A DNA stretch of 24,057 bases from an uncultured Bacilli bacterium (GCA_910583745.1 CAJTZC010000019.1:1-24057), one strand, 5' to 3'. Positions 1 through 7,367 are shown, counted from the stretch's first letter. The notes: a model not told the origin generated them from the sequence alone. A program made the numbers and translations.

Positions 1-39
1 TTAAATATTGCTTATGCTGAATATATTAATCAGTCTTAA
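1..39 (+). CDS. Possible C-terminal end of a gene entering from the left
   Basis: The first 12 codons in frame 1 are open and read LNIAYAEYINQS before a TAA stop at 37-39. A weak hairpin (65-73 pairing with 89-97, followed by TTTT) lies downstream and could be its terminator. The fragment is too short to assign to a family. An open run of this length is also expected by chance, so this is only a possibility. Confidence 0.2.
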   Translation, partial: LNIAYAEYINQS

Positions 40-104
40 TGTTTAACACAACTTTACAAAAAGAAAAATAATGACAGTTCGTATTTGCCATTATTTTGAG
101 AAAA

Positions 105-219
105 TCTATTGACAATAGGCACTTATAATTCGTAATACTTATGTGCTAAAGCAAAAATATTTTTTACTTTAGCACATTTCAAAAAAAGAATTGTAAGTGG
201 GTTCCTATTGTCCAATAGA
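105..219. repeat. Large nested inverted repeat
   Basis: The outer arms are 105-130 and 189-219. They match as reverse complements with one mismatch, one 4-nt and one 1-nt insertion. Inside them is a second, perfect 11-bp inverted repeat (141-151 with 167-177), whose loop can also pair through A and T runs (153-157 with 161-165). As RNA this would be a long hairpin; as DNA it could be a protein-binding or recombination site. It lies beyond the 3' end of gltX. Its role is unknown. Confidence 0.65.
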
Positions 220-276
220 GGAATTAAAATAATTGTTAGTTAGTGATTTGAATCTTTAAATTATTTTTTAACACTT

Positions 277-308
277 AAAAATCAACTTCTTTTTAGAAAG
301 TTGATTTT
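277..308. terminator. Hairpin with flanking A/T runs, probable bidirectional terminator
   Basis: A perfect 11-bp inverted repeat (277-287 and 298-308) has a 10-nt loop, is preceded by an A-rich stretch and is followed by T-containing sequence. It lies about 135 bp beyond the gltX stop codon and could end the gltX transcript on the minus strand. The T run is weak, so confidence is moderate. Confidence 0.45.
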
Positions 309-443
309 ATGCTTAAATTCAAACCTTTTTCAAAGTTCGAATGTATCCGCTTCTGGTGCCCGAGAGAAAGGAGTACAATAACTCTTTGAGCAAAAGAAAT
401 AGTTAGTAATAACATTAACTGATATAATTCTAACACAATTTTA

Positions 444-2078
444 TTATTTAATATAGTCAAATCTTGATTTTATTCGTTCTTTTCCTAACAATTTCATAAT
501 TTCATATAAATCTGGTGTCATTGATTTTGTTGTTAAGGCTACTCTTAAAACCATGCTTATATCAACAATACTTCCTTTATAATTATCTGGATTTTCTTTG
601 TACTCTTTAATATTTGAACAATATCCATATTTTTCTGATAATTCCTTCATTCTATTAAACCAAGAATCTTTATCATCATTATCATCATAATAATTATCAA
701 TATAATCAAGTAGAATAGTTTTTATTTCTTCTGTATTATTAACATTTTGCCATTCATAATGGACATTGGTAAACAACTCATCATACATATACCAAATATA
801 TGATTTTATTTCAGAATAGCAACTAAAGTCTTTACGTGGTTTCTTTTGTTCTCTTTCAATATTCAAAATACCTATAGTATAGTCTTTATATCTTGTAATA
901 AGATTAGCAAAATCAGTATCAAATTCCTTTGCCCAAATTAATAAATTGTCATATACTCCTATGGCTGATAATCTTGATAAATAATTTTTAGAAATATTTA
1001 TCACTTTTTCTAAATCAAATAATGGTCCACTTTTACTCATTTTATTAAATGAAAACTCAAAATCTCTATATGATTTATTAGGATTTTGTAAATACCATCC
1101 TTCAAAGTTAGAATTCATTATTGTTGCAAAATATAATTTAATTGCTTCTACTGGAATACCTTTTTCATGATAAAATGATACAGCCGCTGTTGGATCTTTC
1201 CTTTTACTTATCTTTCGGATTGTATTTCCTTCTTTTATATTAAGAGGAAGTAAATGTGCAAATTTTGGAGTTTTAAAACCACAGGCATTCCACAATTCCA
1301 AGTGATAAGGAACTGAAGAAATATATGAATCATCTCTTGTAACAGTAGTAACTCTCATAAAATGATCATCACATACATGAGCTAAAGCATAAGGTGGTAT
1401 TCCATCAGATTTAATTAAAACTTGATCTATATCGTTTTCTGGCATTTCAATAATACCTTTAACTAAATCTTTAAATATTATTTTTTTATCAAAATCTCCC
1501 ATAGACTTTAATCTTAGTACCCATTTATCTCCATTATCAATATGTTTTTTTATTTCTTCATAACTTAGATTTCTACATTTTGCATAATGCCCATAATATC
1601 CAATTCTATCTTTTTTCTTTTCTTGATGTTCTCTCATTTCTGTTAAATCTTCTTCAGAGCAAAAACAAGGATAAGCTCTACCTATGGACACTAAATATTT
1701 AGCAACTATATGATAAATTTCTTTTCTTTCAGTTTGAATGTATGGTCCATAATCTCCACCTTTGATTGGGTGCTCATTAACAATATAATTATAATGCTCT
1801 AAATCATCAATGATTAATTGAACACCATTTTCAATAGCTCTTTTGTTATCTGTATCTTCAATTCGTAACATAAAAACTCCATTGGTTTGTTTGGCAATAA
1901 CCTCTGGAATAAATGAAGCATATAAATTTCCCATGTGCATTCTACCTGTTGGGCTAGGAGCAAATCTGCATACTTCAGCATTATCTGGTAAATTTCTAGT
2001 TGGATACATAATTTCTAAATCATCAATAGTTTTTGTAATATTTGGATATAATAAATCAGCTAAATCTTTATTTGTCAT
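444..2078 (-). CDS. gltX: Glutamyl-tRNA synthetase, clostridial type, T-box controlled
   Basis: This enzyme charges tRNA-Glu with glutamate in the cytosol. The class I signature 1 reads PSPTGRMHMGNLY (HMGN standing in for HIGH) near residue 45. The KMSKS loop reads KISKRKDP near residue 295. The length of about 544 aa and the extended start match the longer GluRS form of clostridia and relatives. The start at 2078 is preferred because the AGGA ribosome binding site is 9 nt upstream; an ATG at 2087 abuts it directly. A promoter, a T-box leader and a terminator/antiterminator precede the gene. Its base use is CG-poor like the relaxase and recombinase genes and unlike the core genes of this window, which suggests transfer. 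It may be a second copy of gltX or the only one; the window cannot show which. Confidence 0.93.
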   Translation of the reverse strand: MTNKDLADLLYPNITKTIDDLEIMYPTRNLPDNAEVCRFAPSPTGRMHMGNLYASFIPEVIAKQTNGVFMLRIEDTDNKRAIENGVQLIIDDLEHYNYIVNEHPIKGGDYGPYIQTERKEIYHIVAKYLVSIGRAYPCFCSEEDLTEMREHQEKKKDRIGYYGHYAKCRNLSYEEIKKHIDNGDKWVLRLKSMGDFDKKIIFKDLVKGIIEMPENDIDQVLIKSDGIPPYALAHVCDDHFMRVTTVTRDDSYISSVPYHLELWNACGFKTPKFAHLLPLNIKEGNTIRKISKRKDPTAAVSFYHEKGIPVEAIKLYFATIMNSNFEGWYLQNPNKSYRDFEFSFNKMSKSGPLFDLEKVINISKNYLSRLSAIGVYDNLLIWAKEFDTDFANLITRYKDYTIGILNIEREQKKPRKDFSCYSEIKSYIWYMYDELFTNVHYEWQNVNNTEEIKTILLDYIDNYYDDNDDKDSWFNRMKELSEKYGYCSNIKEYKENPDNYKGSIVDISMVLRVALTTKSMTPDLYEIMKLLGKERIKSRFDYIK

Positions 2079-2103
2079 TTCAATCATTCCTTTCTTTAAA
2101 CTG

Positions 2104-2330
2104 AAAAAAGCAATCCATCCATAAAGGACGAATTGCTCGTGGTACCACCTTAATTCGTAATAAATTACTTATTACCTTAAAATCTTAACGCGATTAACGA
2201 AATAGCTTGTATACACTATTCAACTCCAAAGCTTCATTCAAATAATTCAAATGTTAATTCACACCAACCATTAACTCTCTATGCATTGAAATTATTTTAC
2301 TCTTCTTCTTCATTGCTTTCAAAATATGAG
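2104..2330 (-). promoter_or_regulatory. T-box leader of gltX (tRNA-Glu sensing)
   Basis: Read on the minus strand, the leader begins with stem I (base AAAGC/GCTTT), with the typical AAGAAGAGTA segment and distal GGTTGGTG loop. The specifier side reads TTTGAATGAAGC, so GAA (Glu) is available as the specifier near 2233-2239. The conserved T-box AAGGTGGTACCACG is at 2138-2151. It competes with a terminator whose 12-bp arms (2109-2120 and 2126-2137, two G-U pairs) are followed by a T run. Uncharged tRNA-Glu would be expected to stabilise the antiterminator and allow gltX transcription. Confidence 0.93.
2109..2137 (-). terminator. Attenuator terminator of the gltX T-box
   Basis: A 12-bp stem with a 5-nt loop is followed on the minus strand by six T residues (2104-2109 region). 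Its 5' arm directly follows the T-box motif, as usual for transcription-attenuating T-boxes. Confidence 0.9.
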
Positions 2331-2333
2331 TAT

Positions 2334-2362
2334 ATTCTAACATATTTTATGTTGTTTGTCAA
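2334..2362 (-). promoter_or_regulatory. Promoter of gltX leader
   Basis: The minus strand has TTGACA (2357-2362) and TAGAAT (2334-2339) separated by exactly 17 bp, a near-consensus housekeeping promoter. The start of transcription would fall near 2327, just before stem I of the T-box. The -35 box directly abuts the T run of the upstream structured RNA. Confidence 0.88.
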
Positions 2363-2461
2363 AAAAATGATGGGTACCCCAGGCGAGATGAATGCTCACA
2401 TACTAAGTATGCTTACTGGCTTTGCCAACACATCGTTATTCCCTCACAAGTATCCCATCTA
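2361..2461 (-). ncRNA. Unassigned structured RNA (about 95-100 nt) with own terminator
   Basis: On the minus strand an outer stem pairs GATGGG near 2459 with CCCATC near 2369 and extends through TAC/GTA with one bulge. Inside are two clear hairpins: TGGC-AAA-GCCA (2417-2427) and CATAC-TTA-GTATG (2399-2411). The RNA ends in ATTTTTTT. A TATACT -10 box (2469-2474) would start transcription at about 2462, exactly at the outer stem. It is not SRP RNA, 6S RNA, tmRNA or a riboswitch class I recognise. It lies between the HEPN gene and the gltX promoter. It could be a free small RNA or an elaborate terminator/aptamer. Confidence 0.5.
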
Positions 2462-2502
2462 CATATATAGTATAACATAAAATTATAAATTATTCACATT
2501 TT

Positions 2503-3429
2503 TTAATTATTTTTAAATTCTTCAATGTAAACTTGACTAACATACTCAATAGTTATATCACTATATTTATAAATATTATTTTTTGAATATGGAAATTGAT
2601 AACAATAATCTTGATTACTCTTTATTCCTTTTCTTTTGCATATATCTTGGAATTTATTTGAGGTAAATCCATTATCTGGTCCAAGAGATAATTCTAATGT
2701 CTCTTTTACCTTTTTTATAACTTCATTTGTGGTGTATGGATGTGTTTTATCAATATCCTTAGGTACACTAATAACTGTAGCTTTTTCTTCACTATCTTTA
2801 ACTATTGCATATTTAATATCTGCTTCTGATTCTTTTTTTGTAGCTACTAATCTTAAAGTTTGTCCTAATGATTCATCTGAATCTAGTTCATTCTTTACTT
2901 TTTCAAGTAACAACAAATTATTGGGATTTAATATTAATGATGAAATATCTTTATCATTGCCTGGATTTACTAGTGCAATATATGGAGTTACTTTTTCATT
3001 TAAATTATAATTTGGAAATTGTTTTTTAAAAAATCTGTTGTAATTAGTAAGGCATCTTTGAAATGCTGGAGATAAGATATAGTCATATTCAGGTAGAATC
3101 AAATGTGTAGCTTTATTTCTCATATTTCTAATAAATGAAATATTATTTTTTGTTTTATCTGTTGTACTTGTAAAAACTCTTTCTACACATTCATCAAGTC
3201 CAATAGTTCTATTAGAGTCATCCTTGTAGTTAATGACATTAATATCTTTTGCCTTATTAATTAAATATGCTTTTAACAACAATTCCCAAGCATTACATAT
3301 AAAGAAACAAAAACCTTCTGTTCTATAATTTATGGTTGGCTTATTAATGATTTCAATAGACATTAAGTATGCTTCTTCTGATTTATTTAAAAGAGCATTA
3401 ACATAATCATTTAATTCATCTGTTGACAT
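2503..3429 (-). CDS. DUF3644-like HEPN-domain protein
   Basis: The N-terminal part (residues about 15-60) has the pattern of DUF3644 proteins, including the segment GFCFFICNAWELLLKAYLI. Near residue 104 is RNKATH, an Rx4H motif with N after R, which is the catalytic signature of HEPN ribonucleases. Many such proteins act in phage defence or toxin-antitoxin systems; that role is inferred here. The C-terminal half (about 150-308) is unrecognised and has no membrane segment. The start at 3429 is chosen because AAAAGGAG lies 9 nt upstream; the ATG at 3438 touches that site. The gene is CG-poor like its neighbours and sits between the candidate oriT and the structured RNA. Confidence 0.75.
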   Translation of the reverse strand: MSTDELNDYVNALLNKSEEAYLMSIEIINKPTINYRTEGFCFFICNAWELLLKAYLINKAKDINVINYKDDSNRTIGLDECVERVFTSTTDKTKNNISFIRNMRNKATHLILPEYDYILSPAFQRCLTNYNRFFKKQFPNYNLNEKVTPYIALVNPGNDKDISSLILNPNNLLLLEKVKNELDSDESLGQTLRLVATKKESEADIKYAIVKDSEEKATVISVPKDIDKTHPYTTNEVIKKVKETLELSLGPDNGFTSNKFQDICKRKGIKSNQDYCYQFPYSKNNIYKYSDITIEYVSQVYIEEFKNN

Positions 3430-3454
3430 AGGTATCATCTCCTTTTAATTTATT

Positions 3455-3485
3455 ATTATAACATACTTTTTGCCTAATTAATCAA
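3455..3485 (-). promoter_or_regulatory. Promoter of the HEPN gene
   Basis: The minus strand carries TGTTATAAT, an extended -10 (TATAAT at 3455-3460). A weak TTGATT lies 19 bp upstream (3480-3485). It is placed 26 nt before the preferred start codon. Confidence 0.6.
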
Positions 3486-3500
3486 AACAATTTATTGTTT

Positions 3501-3561
3501 TCACACGTTCATTGACGATGTCAATGTACAAGTGTGTTTACTAAATTGACACCATTTAGTA
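3501..3561 (+). other. Candidate MobV-type origin of transfer (oriT)
   Basis: A perfect hairpin ATTGAC-GAT-GTCAAT (3511-3525) is followed by GTACAAGTGTG and TTTA. This is the layout of the pMV158-family oriT, in which a hairpin precedes a GTGTG/TTA nick site. The predicted nick lies between 3536 and 3537. A second perfect 8-bp inverted repeat (3539-3546 with 3554-3561) follows. The larger arms CACAC/GTGTG (3502-3506 and 3532-3536) enclose the first hairpin. The site lies just past the 3' end of the relaxase gene. The assignment rests on motif and layout only. Confidence 0.6.
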
Positions 3562-3566
3562 TTTAT

Positions 3567-3596
3567 GGACTACGATTTTAAAAATAATCGTAGTCC
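3567..3596. terminator. Hairpin overlapping the relaxase stop codon
   Basis: A perfect 11-bp inverted repeat (3567-3577 and 3586-3596) has the relaxase TAA in its loop. The plus-strand side is followed by TTTTCTT. The minus-strand side lacks a T run, so as a terminator it fits rightward transcription better. It may instead protect the 3' end of the mob transcript. Confidence 0.5.
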
Positions 3597-4804
3597 TTTT
3601 CTTCGATATAATCTGCTAATTCTACCTCTTTTGATGTATCTTTAACAATATCATTAATATCAGATTCACTATATAAATGATTATCATAACATTCTTTTAA
3701 TTGCTCACTAACTAAATCTTTTTCTTTATCTTTTCCAAATAACAGTATATTTCTAAATACTTCTTTTAATGCTTGTAAAACTTGCATAATAAAGTTTTTA
3801 AATGAATTATTGTCATGTTCTAATTTCTCGATTTTATTATTTAGATAATTGATTTGATTATCCTTTTCATCATTGACCGCTAAAAATGCTTTGTAATATT
3901 TAATTTCTTTTTCTAACTCTTTATAAAGTCCTTCACTTTTAGCCACCTTATTAACTGCTTCATTTGCTTGTTTTAAATAATTCATTAGTTCTAAATAGGT
4001 ATCATAATCAAATACTATTTTCTTATTTAAGATACCTTTGGTTTTACTCTCCATTTTACTAATAAGTGTTCTATATTTTCTGTTGAGTTCCCATTTGGTA
4101 TTATCTAAATCTTTATTAAAAATTCTTGTTACTTGTTTTAGTTGTTTTGGAGTAAGATTTTTTACACCTGTATTTTTTTGTCCTCTTTCCAATTTAAATC
4201 CATTTTTATTTAATCGATTACAATATTTATCTTGTAATTCGCTTAGATGAATACTATTTTTGATATATGCCTTTTTAGAAATAGAATATCTCTCTTTATT
4301 AACTCGTTTATCAAACTTTTTAACAAGAGGTACTACAACTAAATGGATATGAGGTGTTTTCTCATCCATGTGTAGTGTTGCATGAATAATTTGTTCTTTT
4401 TTATAACCCATATCCTCATAAACAAAATCTAATACAGTATTTGCCCATTTCATTAATTCTTCTTCCGATAAACTATCAAAGAATATCTTATCACTGGTAA
4501 AAAGTATTTCATCTGCAACAACACTTTTTGAATCATTTACCATTTGATAAAAAGATTTTTTTCGATCAAGTCTTTCTTTTTTCATTCTTTCATTAAATTC
4601 TAAACGATAATCTTTCGTTATTTCATAAAATTTTTCAATATATTTCTTATCACATTTAATAAGTTCAATGTTTTTATGACTATCTTCTATTCTAATGTCG
4701 GGGTTTGTTTTATAAGATTCTTTTTCTCTTTTGTTGTGTTTTCCTCTATTAGATAAATCACTTAATGATTTTACGCCTTCACATCTAAATATGGCATAAC
4801 TCAT
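3578..4804 (-). CDS. mob: MobV family (Pre/Mob) relaxase
   Basis: The protein nicks DNA at oriT and pilots the strand during mobilisation. The N-terminus SYAIFRCEG...RGKHNKRE matches MobV motif I. The metal-binding motif HMDEKTPHIHL (H145, D147, E148, H152, H154) is the family's HxDExxPHxH signature. The region after about residue 285 is rich in Lys, Glu and Asn and looks coiled-coil, as in other Mob proteins. The length of 408 aa is normal. The ribosome binding site AGGAGG is 6 nt before the ATG. The first 20 bp overlap the end of the recombinase gene, so the two are probably co-transcribed and translationally coupled. No transfer apparatus is encoded nearby, so the element would depend on a helper. 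Confidence 0.93.
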   Translation of the reverse strand: MSYAIFRCEGVKSLSDLSNRGKHNKREKESYKTNPDIRIEDSHKNIELIKCDKKYIEKFYEITKDYRLEFNERMKKERLDRKKSFYQMVNDSKSVVADEILFTSDKIFFDSLSEEELMKWANTVLDFVYEDMGYKKEQIIHATLHMDEKTPHIHLVVVPLVKKFDKRVNKERYSISKKAYIKNSIHLSELQDKYCNRLNKNGFKLERGQKNTGVKNLTPKQLKQVTRIFNKDLDNTKWELNRKYRTLISKMESKTKGILNKKIVFDYDTYLELMNYLKQANEAVNKVAKSEGLYKELEKEIKYYKAFLAVNDEKDNQINYLNNKIEKLEHDNNSFKNFIMQVLQALKEVFRNILLFGKDKEKDLVSEQLKECYDNHLYSESDINDIVKDTSKEVELADYIEEKDYDYF

Positions 4805-6626
4805 TAGAAGCCTCCTTTGTCTTACTAATACGACTTAAGATAGCACTTTCCATATCTAGAGTAATAACACCTAATCTTAATGTTTTATCATTGTATTTTT
4901 TACTATCTGATAAAACGATTAGCCTTAATACTTTCTCATAATCTCCATTAAGAATAAAACCAACATCTTCTAGTTGTTCATCTGCTTCAATTTCATAGTA
5001 GTTTAGTTTTAACTTATCATTTTTAATCGTATCTTGAAGTTTATCAAAATATTCTTGTGCTTCTTTACTTGTTTTTCCTTCGTGATTCATAGCAATTTTA
5101 GAACCACTGTCGTCTTCAAAGATACTCCAATTACATGGAACACCATATTCATTATGAAAGTTCACTAAATCAGCTAAAAAACTCTTTCTATATTCGATAT
5201 ATTTTAGTTCTGTTTGTTCTCCAACTTTACTTACTTCAATATTATCAATATAAGTTGCAATGATTCTTTTCATTTCTTCTCTTGGAGAATTTGTTAGACT
5301 TAAAATATTTTCCATGATTTTATCAGGATAGATAAGCTCATCAATCTTCTTGGTATCTTCTAAAACTAATAAATCATTAGTAGTAAAATTAAAATTCTCA
5401 TATTGTTTTTGTTCTTTGATTTTCTTATTCAATTCTTCTATATTAAACTCAATAGATTTTAATTCATTACCAAACTCATCCATTTTAACAATACCTTGCA
5501 TATAAGCACTTTTGATTCTATCTTTTTGTTTTTCTAACTCTTTAATCTTTTTAGTGTATTCTTCGGTATTATTATCTAATTTAGACTTGATAAAAGGGGT
5601 ATAGTATTTATTAATTAAGTTATCTTTTTGAATTAATTCATAAAGCTCTATTAATAATCCATTTTTAATTTCTTCTTCTTTGTAGTTTGTTTTACATTTT
5701 TTGCATCTATAGTAATAATATTTCTTGCCATTTGGCTTTGTAGTAGCACATCCACCTAGAAAATGCCCACAAGTAGAACACTTTAATTTATTTGTAAATA
5801 GATAAGTGGCTGTTCTTTCATAATGTCTAGCATTTCTTTTCTTTTGATATTGGCAATTATCCCATTTTTCTTTAGATACAATGGGTTCAACTACATTTTC
5901 ATAATAAGTAGGATTTTTTGTTTTCTTACCGTGAAGATAATCTCCTTTATAAAGTTCATTTGTCATTATCTTCCCAATAGTAGAGTCTTTCCAATTTGTT
6001 TTACCTAAAACCTCTTCTTTATTATAGATATTAGCTATTGCTTGATAACTTTTACCTTCTAAATATAAATCATACATCCTAACAACAATATCTTTGGTCA
6101 TTGGATCAGGCACTAATTTCTTGTTATCTCTTTTAAATCCTAGAGGAGTATGATTGGGAATATGCCCTGCTTGTATTGCTCCCACCATACCAAATTTTGT
6201 TCTTTCTGAACATTTTTCTATTTCATTTTGAGATACACTTGTCATAATTCTTAAAGTTAATCTTCCAGTAGAGGTAGTAGTATTTGATGAATCATTTAAA
6301 CAATCTATATCACATCCTGCATTATCAACTACTGCCATTAGTTTTTCTACATCAAATACACTACGAGTAAGCCTATCCATTTTAAATGCCACAATAACAT
6401 TAATTGTACCGTTTTTTACATCTCTTAACATTTCTCTATATGCTGGTCTTTTATCGTTTTTAGCACTAATTCCTTCATCAGCATATACTTTGTAAATCTC
6501 ATATCCTTTTCGCTCACAAAAGGCTTTTAATTGTTCTTCTTGTTGTCCTAAACTAAAGCCTTCACGAGCTTGATCGAGTGTACTCACTCTAATGTAAATC
6601 CCTGCAATTTTCTTTACTTCGTTCAT
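4785..6626 (-). CDS. Large serine recombinase (TndX/TnpX-like)
   Basis: This would catalyse site-specific integration and excision of the element. The resolvase domain starts at YIRVSTLDQ, with the nucleophile at Ser15 and the conserved FKMDRLTRS near residue 81. A recombinase domain follows (about 160-270). A zinc ribbon comes next (C283, C286, C308, C311), then a long Lys/Glu-rich coiled coil (about 345-420) and a C-terminal extension. The length of 613 aa fits the large-serine class. The ribosome binding site GGAGAG lies 10 nt before the ATG. The 3' end overlaps the relaxase gene by 20 bp. An interrupted palindrome lies just upstream, where the attachment site of such elements is often found. 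Confidence 0.95.
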   Translation of the reverse strand: MNEVKKIAGIYIRVSTLDQAREGFSLGQQEEQLKAFCERKGYEIYKVYADEGISAKNDKRPAYREMLRDVKNGTINVIVAFKMDRLTRSVFDVEKLMAVVDNAGCDIDCLNDSSNTTTSTGRLTLRIMTSVSQNEIEKCSERTKFGMVGAIQAGHIPNHTPLGFKRDNKKLVPDPMTKDIVVRMYDLYLEGKSYQAIANIYNKEEVLGKTNWKDSTIGKIMTNELYKGDYLHGKKTKNPTYYENVVEPIVSKEKWDNCQYQKKRNARHYERTATYLFTNKLKCSTCGHFLGGCATTKPNGKKYYYYRCKKCKTNYKEEEIKNGLLIELYELIQKDNLINKYYTPFIKSKLDNNTEEYTKKIKELEKQKDRIKSAYMQGIVKMDEFGNELKSIEFNIEELNKKIKEQKQYENFNFTTNDLLVLEDTKKIDELIYPDKIMENILSLTNSPREEMKRIIATYIDNIEVSKVGEQTELKYIEYRKSFLADLVNFHNEYGVPCNWSIFEDDSGSKIAMNHEGKTSKEAQEYFDKLQDTIKNDKLKLNYYEIEADEQLEDVGFILNGDYEKVLRLIVLSDSKKYNDKTLRLGVITLDMESAILSRISKTKEASNELCHI

Positions 6627-6666
6627 TCTTTCATCTCTCCTTTTTCTTATTTTTTAGAGAGATTAA

Positions 6667-6708
6667 AAGTACAAAAAGACCATACTTTTAACCTCAAGTA
6701 TTGTACTT
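6667..6708. repeat. Interrupted palindrome upstream of the recombinase gene
   Basis: The outer arms AAGTACAA/TTGTACTT are at 6667-6674 and 6701-6708. The inner arms ATACTT/AAGTAT are at 6682-6687 and 6696-6701. The two dyads have centres 4 bp apart. The site could be part of the recombinase attachment site or an operator or promoter region for the recombinase gene. No strong promoter is visible in the integrated state. Confidence 0.45.
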
Positions 6709-6736
6709 CCTTTTTGCACGCCTAGTTTTAAAACAA

Positions 6737-7003
6737 TTAATTTGTTTTAATATGAACTTCTAAATCCTTTAATTTAATACTTTTAGAATAATCATTTACA
6801 AATAGAGTATCACTTCCATTGAATATTAAATAATTATTCTTCTTGATTATTATAATATGTGGACTCACATAAGCAATGTTAGTTCCTTTAATATTGATAA
6901 TACTTCCTTGTCTAATAATAGGCTTAACACAAGCAAATCTACATATCATTTCAATCCTTTTTAAAACTTCCTTATCAAACTCTAATTCCTTAACAACATC
7001 CAT
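6737..7003 (-). CDS. Hypothetical protein, 88 aa
   Basis: This small protein from MDVVKELEF to the end has a central beta-rich part (RQGSIINIKGTNIAYV, HIIIIKKNNYLIFNG). It has no membrane segment and no motif I recognise. The open frame extends upstream to a TTG at 7024, but the ATG at 7003 has GGAAG 8 nt upstream and is preferred. The gene lies between the tRNA terminator and the recombinase, so it could be chromosomal or the last gene of the island. Its base composition is AT-rich and CG-poor like the island. Confidence 0.55.
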   Translation of the reverse strand: MDVVKELEFDKEVLKRIEMICRFACVKPIIRQGSIINIKGTNIAYVSPHIIIIKKNNYLIFNGSDTLFVNDYSKSIKLKDLEVHIKTN

Positions 7004-7027
7004 ACTCATCACTTCCATTCTCAAATA

Positions 7028-7055
7028 ACAAAAAAACTAGACGGTACTTCTAGTT
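7028..7055 (-). terminator. Terminator of the tRNA transcript
   Basis: A 7-bp stem AACTAGA/TCTAGTT (7049-7055 and 7035-7041) with a 7-nt loop is followed on the minus strand by TTTTTTTG. A further hairpin (7069-7074 with 7082-7087) lies between it and tRNA-Ile. Confidence 0.8.
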
Positions 7056-7100
7056 AATATTTATTACTCTCGAATTAAAAGTTCGAGTTTCCTATCAATC

Positions 7101-7177
<77 letters not shown>

Positions 7178-7188
7178 ATCAAAATAAA

Positions 7189-7264
7189 TGGTGTCCCCTC
7201 GGGGATTCGAACCCCGGACCCACTGATTAAGAGTCAGTTGCTCTACCAGCTGAGCTAAGGAGAC
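7189..7264 (-). tRNA. tRNA-Lys (anticodon CTT)
   Basis: This is a complete 76-nt cloverleaf: acceptor GTCTCCT/AGGGGAC, anticodon arm ACTGA-CTCTTAA-TCAGT with anticodon CTT, T loop TTCGAAT and encoded CCA. It is the first gene of a two-tRNA unit with a strong promoter. Confidence 0.97.
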
Positions 7265-7285
7265 ATAATTGCCAACTGCTATTTA

Positions 7286-7313
7286 ATTATAGCATAAACG
7301 ACTTTTTTTTCAA
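7286..7313 (-). promoter_or_regulatory. Promoter of the tRNA pair
   Basis: The minus strand has TTGAAA (7308-7313), a 16-bp spacer and a perfect TATAAT (7286-7291). The predicted start is about 15 nt before tRNA-Lys. Confidence 0.85.
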
Positions 7314-7334
7314 GTACTTTTTAAATAAAAAAAT

Positions 7335-7357
7335 AAAAAAGGCGATATTTTGCCTTT
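7335..7357 (-). terminator. Terminator of the division cluster
   Basis: The stem AAAGGC/GCCTTT with an 8-nt loop is followed on the minus strand by a run of T broken by A. It lies just after the stop codon at 7368 and before the tRNA promoter. Confidence 0.8.
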
Positions 7358-7367
7358 CTGTACACTA

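Larger units (their letters stand above)
40..443. other. Gene-free stretch downstream of gltX
   Basis: No credible coding sequence is visible. The stretch holds a nested inverted repeat (105-219), a second hairpin (277-308) and a short dyad at 367-390 that resembles sequence upstream of the recombinase gene. The remainder is AT-rich with no recognisable motif. Confidence 0.6.
367..6715. mobile_element. Probable integrative mobilizable element (serine recombinase plus MobV)
   Basis: The block contains a large serine recombinase, an overlapping MobV relaxase gene, a MobV-like oriT and accessory genes, with no conjugation (type IV secretion) genes. That is the organisation of Tn4451-like mobilizable elements. 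The limits given are an inference: they join two similar dyads in inverted orientation (367-390 and 6692-6715). The firm core is 3501-6626. The whole block is poor in CG dinucleotides, unlike the core genes at 7368-11726 and 18365-22439. Whether gltX lies inside the element cannot be settled here; if it does not, the left end would fall between 2366 and 3500. Confidence 0.5.

Noticed and set aside
344..366. TGGTGCCCGAG, resembling the 3' end of a minus-strand tRNA with CCA
   Set aside because: No T arm, anticodon arm or matching 5' acceptor strand can be found at the right distances.
3470..6745. CTTTTTGC...AAAACAATT at about 3468-3500 and 6710-6745, as direct repeats marking element ends
   Set aside because: The match needs several gaps in AT-rich sequence, and the first copy would leave the HEPN gene outside while lying next to oriT. 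Chance is as likely.
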